DNA of 9,292 nt from an uncultured Mycoplasmatota bacterium (GTDB taxonomy: Bacteria; Bacillota_I; Bacilli_A; RF39; UBA660). This document shows positions 5,341-9,292 of the stretch, piece after piece. The position numbers and the translations under genes were made by a program. The notes under the pieces are model-generated. The model was given only the letters and a program-made list of their open reading frames with translations, was not told the origin of the DNA and ran no database searches. Every line of letters starts with the position of its first letter. The first letter of the stretch is position 1. Location: the NCBI GenBank assembly GCA_900546715.1, contig UREA01000042.1, positions 1 through 9,292 on the forward strand, given 5' to 3'.

Positions 5341-5740
5341 ATTCTTCTTCTAATTTAGCAACAATCTTTTTTAAAGCATTAGCTGTTGCTTCTTTTAATT
5401 CAGCAGTAGTTTTTTCTAAAACTGGAGTTCCTTTAGCAACTGCTAGTTTATATAAATCTTCTGCTTTCTTTTGAATTTTTTTAGCTTTTTGTTTAGCTAT
5501 TTTTAAAACTTTTTCTTTATCTAAGTCTTTTAATTCTTGTTGAATTTCATCAACTTTTGTTAAAATCATTTCTTTAACATCTTCTGCTTTTAATTCTTTA
5601 GCTTGAGCAACTATTTCATCTAATTTTTTCTTAATATCCGCTCTTGTTTCTTTACCAGATTTTGGAGCAAATAGAATGCCTAGGGAAGCACCAACTGCTG
5701 CTCCTGCCAAAAATTTACCAATACCACTATTCTTCTTCAT
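5339..5740 (-). CDS. YtxH-like protein with N-terminal glycine-rich hydrophobic segment
   Basis: This 133-residue protein is of the YtxH type. Seen: a short basic start, the hallmark IGKFLAGAAVGASLGILFAP hydrophobic segment (residues 6-25) followed by KSGKETR, then a long Lys/Glu/Ala amphipathic helical region to the C-terminus, likely coiled coil. The family is associated with envelope or general stress in Bacilli, but its molecular role is poorly known. The ATG at 5740 is chosen because AAGGA lies five bases upstream; two further in-frame ATGs upstream lack spaced sites. The start lies 14 bp inside the preceding YtxG-like gene, implying coupled translation. It is the last gene of a four-gene operon and runs into the shared terminator. 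Confidence 0.85.
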   Translation of the reverse strand: MKKNSGIGKFLAGAAVGASLGILFAPKSGKETRADIKKKLDEIVAQAKELKAEDVKEMILTKVDEIQQELKDLDKEKVLKIAKQKAKKIQKKAEDLYKLAVAKGTPVLEKTTAELKEATANALKKIVAKLEEE

Positions 5741-6029
5741 AATCATCCTTCTTTCTTTTTTTATTTTTATTTCTAAATAACAACTTACTAAATACACTAC
5801 CAGCCACTTCTACTAATCTATCAGTAAAAGCTGCAATTTTGTCAGTTGTAAAATCAATTAAATTAAACACTGAATTTAAAGATTCTACTTTTTCATTGAC
5901 ATTATCCACTACTTTTTCTACCTTATTCATAGTTATTATAGTCTTAATTCCTAAAATTATGCCAACTATAAGTAAAATTATTAGTAAAATATAAATAACT
6001 AAAGGTAAAAAAGCTAGCCAAAATTCCAC
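5727..6029 (-). CDS. YtxG/DUF948-like single-pass membrane protein
   Basis: This 100-residue protein has one strong N-terminal membrane helix (about residues 5-29, LAFLPLVIYILLIILLIVGI). A heptad-like region follows (VEKVVDNVNEKVESLNSVFNL) and a very basic then acidic tail (RNKNKKRKKDDYEEE). Membrane helix plus coiled coil, directly before a YtxH-like gene, matches the ytxG-ytxH pairing of Bacillus. The family call rests on that architecture and context more than on motifs. Translation starts at GTG (6027-6029), sharing one base with the upstream stop (TAGTG), with GGTGAT five bases upstream, so it is translationally coupled to the acidic protein gene. It probably acts at the inner membrane with YtxH. 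Confidence 0.75.
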   Translation of the reverse strand: MEFWLAFLPLVIYILLIILLIVGIILGIKTIITMNKVEKVVDNVNEKVESLNSVFNLIDFTTDKIAAFTDRLVEVAGSVFSKLLFRNKNKKRKKDDYEEE

Positions 6030-6994
6030 TAGTAATCACCATCCTCTCTGTTGTCGTACATTGAATCGATTAGTTCAAATAAATCATTTTCAAGTGTATC
6101 GTCATCTTCGTCATCCACTTTTTCTTCTTGAATACTTTTATTTTCTGGTATTATTTCTTCTAAATCTTCATCTATTTTTTCATAATCATCTAATTCATCA
6201 GAAACATTTCTACTAGTAGTATTTTTCTTTTTATCGTTTTTATCCACATTAATTTCTACATCAGCTGTATCTTCTAGTAATTCATCAATAGTTTTTACTT
6301 TTTGTTTCTTTTCTTCAGCATTTTCTTTTAATTTAACTGTAACTGTTTCTTCATAGAAAGTTTCTTTTGGGTCTTCTTCTAACGCTTCAATATCTCCGAA
6401 TGCTTTTTTTCTCACACTATTAAAATCTAAGTTATTATTTCTATTTTCTTCAGTTACATCTTTAATATCTTCTACTTTATAATCTTCATTTAAAATACCA
6501 TAAACTGGAGATATAATTGGTGAAGGTTTAAACTTTTTCTTTTCAACTACTTCTCTAGTTTCTGTTCTTTCATATCTACCATAATCATATTTCTTTTCAA
6601 TTTTTTTCTTTTTTTCATATTCTAAAACATTAGTTGTTGGTTTTTTTTGTTGACGATTCATTGTACTAGAGAATTCTTCTTCATCAAAATCCGGAAATGG
6701 AAAAGTATTTTCAGATTTAAATAAATCTCTATCACTTAAATCATTATAATTAGTTTCTCTGGTAACCTTAGGTGGTTCATATGCGGGTTCTCTATATTGT
6801 TGTGTTTCTCTTATTGGTTCACGGACTGGTTCAGGACGAACTTCAGGTCTTCTTTGAGGTTCTATTTTTTCCGCAATTGGCCTTTTAACTTCAGGTTTTG
6901 CTTCCTTTTTTTCATTATTTACTTTAACAGTTTCTGTTTCTTCTACTTCTTCATCTTCAAATAATATATCTTTGATTTTATTAAATAATCCCAT
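6029..6994 (-). CDS. Long acidic, largely disordered protein with conserved SPIISPVYGIL motif
   Basis: This 321-residue protein has no assigned function. The ATG at 6992-6994 is used, six to seven bases after AAGGTG; a GTG three codons earlier overlaps that site. Seen: a short amphipathic start (MGLFNKIKDILF) that may touch the membrane or a partner, a Pro/Arg/Glu-rich linker (35-80), a charged KKKKIEKKYDYGRYER segment (128-143), and FKPSPIISPVYGIL (155-168). The acidic tail contains DTLENDLFELIDSMYD (299-314). The middle motif and the tail look like short conserved binding peptides in an otherwise disordered chain; I recall a similar SPIISPVYG motif in other low-GC Firmicutes but no function. 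It sits between the lipoprotein and the YtxG-like gene with tight spacing. A scaffold role in envelope or division biology is speculation. Confidence 0.8.
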   Translation of the reverse strand: MGLFNKIKDILFEDEEVEETETVKVNNEKKEAKPEVKRPIAEKIEPQRRPEVRPEPVREPIRETQQYREPAYEPPKVTRETNYNDLSDRDLFKSENTFPFPDFDEEEFSSTMNRQQKKPTTNVLEYEKKKKIEKKYDYGRYERTETREVVEKKKFKPSPIISPVYGILNEDYKVEDIKDVTEENRNNNLDFNSVRKKAFGDIEALEEDPKETFYEETVTVKLKENAEEKKQKVKTIDELLEDTADVEINVDKNDKKKNTTSRNVSDELDDYEKIDEDLEEIIPENKSIQEEKVDDEDDDTLENDLFELIDSMYDNREDGDY

Positions 6995-7007
6995 ATTATT
7001 CACCTTC

Positions 7008-7646
7008 CTAATTTAAATAATCAGTATCTGGCACTACTTCTTGAGCAGGCTTGTAATCATCTGGATCTACTAAGACTGATTCATTATTTTCTCCACCAGT
7101 ATTGAATATATCCATTTCTTCTTCTGCAAAGTTCAAAACATTATCTTCTAACAAATTAGCAATTATACTATCATTATACTCAATGCTTCGAAGTATGCTT
7201 ATAGCAGATATCATGCTTAATTTAATATCTTTTTTATCTACTATCACTTCTATTTTAGCATAATTATACATAATTTCAACTAAATATTTGTCATTTTCTC
7301 GTAAATTTACTTCAATATACCCAAATTTGTCATCATTTGTAATGCTTGCTGAGAATTCACTAGTATTATTTTTTTCATATTCATACTTAACTTTATTTAT
7401 ATAACTTACAGCATCAACATATAAATAATAATTGTATCTACCATCATCAACTACTTCATTAAAAATGGTACTATCTTGCACTTGCATTCCTCTAGGTAAA
7501 TAATATTTATATCCAGTCCTAAATTCATTTGCTCTAGGACTTTCAACACCAAAATTTCCCGCAATTTGTTCATAACTTAAATCTTTTATATTTGTACAAC
7601 CCGTAAGAGCCAATAACAATCCAATAATTATAATTACTTTTTTCAT
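7008..7646 (-). CDS. Conserved hypothetical lipoprotein
   Basis: This 212-residue exported lipoprotein has a basic start (MKK), a hydrophobic core at 4-13 and lipobox LTGC at 14-17, so Cys17 should be lipidated and the protein held on the outer face of the membrane. The mature part has YYLPRGMQVQDSTIFNEVV (about 48-66) and YNYYLYVDAVSYINKVKYEY (about 71-90), a mixed alpha/beta domain I cannot name, and an acidic disordered tail after about residue 175. The ATG follows GAGGAAAG at good spacing. Its stop overlaps the ribosome site of the next gene, so it heads the operon lipoprotein - acidic protein - YtxG-like - YtxH-like. It is preceded by an extended -10 and by a terminator-ended leader, so its expression could be attenuated. 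Confidence 0.88.
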   Translation of the reverse strand: MKKVIIIIGLLLALTGCTNIKDLSYEQIAGNFGVESPRANEFRTGYKYYLPRGMQVQDSTIFNEVVDDGRYNYYLYVDAVSYINKVKYEYEKNNTSEFSASITNDDKFGYIEVNLRENDKYLVEIMYNYAKIEVIVDKKDIKLSMISAISILRSIEYNDSIIANLLEDNVLNFAEEEMDIFNTGGENNESVLVDPDDYKPAQEVVPDTDYLN

Positions 7647-7670
7647 ATATTTTCTTTCCTCATATACATA

Positions 7671-7679
7671 ATTATACCA
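7671..7679 (-). promoter_or_regulatory. Extended -10 for the lipoprotein operon
   Basis: TGGTATAAT on the minus strand (TATAAT at 7671-7676 with TG at -15) lies 25 bases before the lipoprotein start, immediately after the terminator T-run. The 17-bp-upstream -35 hexamer (TTTATT) is poor, so activity depends on the extended -10. Confidence 0.5.
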
Positions 7680-7706
7680 AAAAAATTGCTACTAATAAAG
7701 TAGCAA
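7679..7706 (-). terminator. Terminator before the lipoprotein operon
   Basis: On the minus strand TTGCTACT pairs with AGTAGCAA (7699-7706 with 7686-7693) over a 5-base loop, followed by seven T. It could end trmB transcripts or the leader RNA. Its 5' arm can alternatively pair with GTAGCAA at 7771-7777. Confidence 0.85.
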
Positions 7707-7812
7707 AGTTTAATTTATGCGTTTCATCTACGGACAGTTTTTAAAAAGCATAAAAATAGATGTAACATACTTGCTACACCTATTGTCCTTTAAACTTGAT
7801 AAAATAACCCTT
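7679..7812 (-). ncRNA. Candidate small RNA or attenuating leader upstream of the lipoprotein operon
   Basis: A good minus-strand promoter would start RNA near 7812, and the terminator at 7679-7706 would end it after about 130 nt. In between, AATAGGTGTA pairs with TACATCTATT (7775-7784 with 7755-7764, 10 bp with one G-U), enclosed by GGAC/GTCC (7785-7788 with 7732-7735). TTTATGC (7748-7754) can pair with GCATAAA (7714-7720), crossing the enclosing stem as a pseudoknot. The loop-side GTAGCAA (7771-7777) is complementary to the terminator 5' arm, giving a possible antiterminator. No open frame of note is present. I recognise no riboswitch class. It may also be decayed mobile-element sequence. 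Confidence 0.35.
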
Positions 7813-7818
7813 TTTTTG

Positions 7819-7846
7819 ATATTATTAATTTAGATGGGTTTGTCAA
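7819..7846 (-). promoter_or_regulatory. Promoter TTGACA-16-TAATAT downstream of trmB
   Basis: On the minus strand, a perfect -35 (7841-7846) is followed by 16 bases and TAATAT (7819-7824, 4 of 6). It points toward the lipoprotein operon and sits just downstream of two direct repeats. Confidence 0.5.
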
Positions 7847-7849
7847 CGC

Positions 7850-7904
7850 TTTTGGCGAAAAACGGAACATAAGATTTACCAATTTTGGAGAAAAGCGGAA
7901 CATA
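7850..7904. repeat. Two 22-bp direct repeats spaced 33 bp apart
   Basis: Copies at 7850-7871 and 7883-7904 share TTTTGG, GAAAA and CGGAACATA and differ at two of 22 positions. The second ends exactly at the trmB stop; the first ends four bases from the -35 hexamer. Possible regulator-binding repeats, or the repeat-bearing end of an IS21-like element (the stretch begins TGTCAACG at 7841). No transposase gene is present. Confidence 0.55.
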
Positions 7905-8501
7905 TCAATCTTTTTCAACATCTACATATTTTATTTTTATACCATTTTTACTGAATTTTTCTTCATATTCAGTTTCAACATTATCAATACTCTCACTATG
8001 TAAGTCATAACTTATCTTATTTATTTTATAACCATATTCTTTAAATGATTCTAGTGAATATGCAAATAAATTATCATTATCAGTTTTCATGATAATATGT
8101 TTTTTACCCTTAAATAATTTATCAAAAGATTTTAAGTAATTTGGTGATGTTAATCTTCTTTTTGCATGCCTTTCTTTTGGCCATGGATCAGAAAAATTAA
8201 GATATATTGTATCTATTTTTCCTTCAAGGATGTCCCCTAGATTTATAGCATCCATAATAAGTATTTTTAAATTACTTGGTTTATATTCATTAATTCTTTT
8301 TATAGCAACACTTGCTACACTAGAATATTTTTCAACACCAATAAAATTAATGTTCGGGTATTTTAGAGCCATCTCTAAAATGAATTTACCTTTACCCATA
8401 CCTATTTCTAAACATATTGGATTATTATTAGTGAATGTTTCATAAAAATAATCACAATTGCTAATTACTAAATCTTTATCTTTGGGATTTCGCATACGCA
8501 T
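7905..8501 (-). CDS. trmB: tRNA (guanine-N7-)-methyltransferase TrmB
   Basis: TrmB makes m7G46 in the variable loop of tRNAs using S-adenosylmethionine, in the cytoplasm. The ATG at 8499-8501 is chosen because AGGAAG lies eight bases upstream and the product begins MRMRN as in homologues; a GTG three codons earlier overlaps that site. Over 198 residues: SAM-binding motif EIGMGKGKF (32-40), GVEKYSS (55-61), the family signature NFSDPWPK (102-109) followed by RHAKRRL (111-117), KTDN (139-142) and the C-terminal TEYEEKF (177-183). Length is usual for the family. It is divergent from the 8553 gene. It ends in TGA; the frame would stay open for 24 more codons through the direct repeats, but the protein is complete without them. 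Confidence 0.97.
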   Translation of the reverse strand: MRMRNPKDKDLVISNCDYFYETFTNNNPICLEIGMGKGKFILEMALKYPNINFIGVEKYSSVASVAIKRINEYKPSNLKILIMDAINLGDILEGKIDTIYLNFSDPWPKERHAKRRLTSPNYLKSFDKLFKGKKHIIMKTDNDNLFAYSLESFKEYGYKINKISYDLHSESIDNVETEYEEKFSKNGIKIKYVDVEKD

Positions 8502-8552
8502 ATATAACACTTCCTTTTAAAACTCATATATTATTGATAGGGAGGATACATA

Positions 8553-8864
8553 ATGAAAAAAAACAGAAATTCTTTTTTTAGCGAAGCTAATATGTCATAT
8601 TCCGGATATAATCCTAATATGAATATGGTTCCAAATAATATGCCCTATCAAGCCCAATCAAGTTACAATTCTTATTTCTCTGGACCTAATATGATGAATG
8701 CTCCAATGAATCAATATAGCGGGACAGACAACATTGAAAGTCGTCTTGCTAAAATAGAAAGACAAATTAATCGTCTTGAACATCGGGTTAACAAATTAGA
8801 ATCTACAAATACAACATATATTACTGAAGACATAGACTCCAGCGGTAATATGTATATGCTTTAA
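8553..8864 (+). CDS. Asn/Met/Tyr-rich protein with C-terminal coiled coil
   Basis: This 103-residue protein has a very good ribosome site (GGGAGG, seven bases before the ATG). Seen: a basic start, then a low-complexity region of Asn, Met, Pro, Tyr, Ser and Gln (about 14-58) without fixed structure. A clear coiled coil follows, IESRLAKIERQINRLEHRVN (61-80) KLES, and then a short tail ending GNMYML. The composition is reminiscent of spore-coat or surface-layer type proteins of Firmicutes, but I know no named family. It is the only plus-strand gene here and converges with the Cse60-like gene, their 3' ends overlapping by four bases. A structural, self-assembling role is inference from composition and coiled coil. 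Confidence 0.8.
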   Translation: MKKNRNSFFSEANMSYSGYNPNMNMVPNNMPYQAQSSYNSYFSGPNMMNAPMNQYSGTDNIESRLAKIERQINRLEHRVNKLESTNTTYITEDIDSSGNMYML

Positions 8865-9031
8865 TTATAGATAATCATTGCACTAAAACAATATAATTGT
8901 TCTTCACCACATACAGCAATTGCCACTTGATACTTGATATCTATTATATCAAATTCACCAGAATTTAGAAAGCTATTTATAGAGTTTTCTAAATCTTTTT
9001 CGTGTGATTCATCAAATACTTTAACTTTCAT
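8861..9031 (-). CDS. Cse60-like small protein
   Basis: This 56-residue protein starts at ATG (9029-9031) with GGTGAT upstream. The sequence opens MKVKVFDESHEKDLENSINS, continues with FDIIDIKYQVAIAV and ends EEQLYCFSAMIIYN. That pattern (KVFD..HE.DLE..IN.FL, then DIK..V and QIYCFSAMI.Y) matches the Cse60 family as I remember it. In Bacillus subtilis cse60 belongs to the sigma-E mother-cell regulon, but homologues also occur widely in non-sporulating Firmicutes, so the role here is open. The protein is small, soluble and probably a single alpha/beta domain. It has a candidate promoter of its own and lies downstream of leuS on the same strand, after a terminator. Its 3' end overlaps the convergent 8553 gene. 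Confidence 0.8.
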   Translation of the reverse strand: MKVKVFDESHEKDLENSINSFLNSGEFDIIDIKYQVAIAVCGEEQLYCFSAMIIYN

Positions 9032-9051
9032 TTTATCACCAACTCTATTAT

Positions 9052-9079
9052 ATAATAGATATATTAAATATTTTGTCGA
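9052..9079 (-). promoter_or_regulatory. Promoter for the Cse60-like gene
   Basis: On the minus strand, TCGACA (9074-9079, 5 of 6) is followed by 16 bases and TATTAT (9052-9057). An alternative -10, TATAAT, overlaps downstream (9047-9052). The -35 follows the leuS terminator T-run directly. It resembles a sigma-A promoter; no clear sigma-E pattern was noticed. Confidence 0.5.
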
Positions 9080-9110
9080 AAAAAATAAGTTAGATTAATT
9101 TTTCTAACCT
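9079..9110 (-). terminator. leuS terminator
   Basis: On the minus strand, GTTAGA pairs with TCTAAC (9103-9108 with 9089-9094), extended by a G-U and an A-U pair, 8-base loop, then A and seven T. The stem begins at the leuS stop codon. Confidence 0.8.
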
Positions 9111-9292
9111 ATTTTACTACAATGTTTACTATTCTGCCCTTTAGAACAATTATTTTAACTATTTCTTTGCCTTCGATATGTTTTTTAACATTTTCTTCAT
9201 TTAATGCTTTGTCTTTAGTAACTTCTTCTGATTCATCAATTGATACTTTAATTGATGCTCTTATTTTACCATTTACTTGAACACCAATTTCT
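9109..9292 (-). CDS. leuS: Leucyl-tRNA synthetase, C-terminal end only
   Basis: Sixty codons plus TAG are visible; the gene enters from beyond the right edge. The residues read EIGVQVNGKIRASIKVS, then a charged helix (EEVTKDKALNEENVKKHIEG) and finish KEIVKIIVLKGRIVNIVVK. This is the characteristic C-terminal end of bacterial LeuS: the VQVNGK(I/L)R strand, the helix N..V...I.GK, and the final K.I.V.GR.VNIVV. The enzyme charges tRNA-Leu in the cytoplasm; this end domain contacts the tRNA. The catalytic and editing domains lie outside the window. A terminator follows at once. Confidence 0.96.
   Translation of the reverse strand, partial: EIGVQVNGKIRASIKVSIDESEEVTKDKALNEENVKKHIEGKEIVKIIVLKGRIVNIVVK

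Noticed and set aside
7834..7872. Twelve-codon plus-strand frame (ATG GGT TTG ...) across the first 22-bp repeat
   Set aside because: No ribosome site, very short, and the sequence is better explained as part of the direct repeats.
7850..7904. CRISPR array
   Set aside because: There are only two copies with an 11-bp spacer between them and no cas genes.
8230..8445. 71-codon plus-strand frame
   Set aside because: It lies wholly antisense to conserved trmB coding sequence and has no family resemblance.

Overview
The window is very AT-rich, gene-dense DNA from a low-GC Firmicute. Shine-Dalgarno sites are of the AGGAGG/GGTGAT type, promoters are sigma-A-like, and terminators are hairpin plus T-tract. 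TGA ends genes (trmB, the 95-residue surface gene) and TGG encodes Trp, so the code is standard and not the mycoplasma code. YtxG/YtxH-like proteins, a Cse60-like protein, TrmB and the LeuS tail point to Bacilli, possibly a gut lineage near the RF39/Mollicutes-related group. The lineage call is an impression; no search was run.

Left third (1-2137), accessory in character. A secreted or anchored surface protein runs off the left edge. It is divergent from a small Cro/C1-type regulator. Convergent with that regulator is a 221-residue protein resembling PBECR4-type nuclease toxins. Directly upstream of it lies a compact GC-rich structured segment with its own extended -10 promoter, followed by an intrinsic terminator and then the gene. 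This promoter - structured RNA - terminator - toxin order is that of type III toxin-antitoxin loci and is the most interesting item in the window. A gene-poor AT-rich gap with two 11-bp tandem duplications follows.

Middle (2138-5309). An OmpR/PhoB response regulator overlaps its HAMP-containing sensor kinase. Upstream is an orphan 144-residue protein. Next is a 95-residue surface protein that looks like an internally deleted relative of larger surface proteins, driven by a perfect consensus promoter and divergent from a second small Cro/C1 regulator. Surface gene divergent from regulator therefore occurs twice.

Right (5339-9292), mostly housekeeping. A minus-strand operon encodes a lipoprotein, a long acidic disordered protein, a YtxG-like membrane protein and a YtxH-like protein. 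Between it and trmB lies a 258-bp gap with two 22-bp direct repeats, a good promoter, a strongly foldable leader or small RNA and a terminator. Then come trmB, a divergent Asn/Met-rich coiled-coil protein, a Cse60-like protein and the 3' end of leuS.
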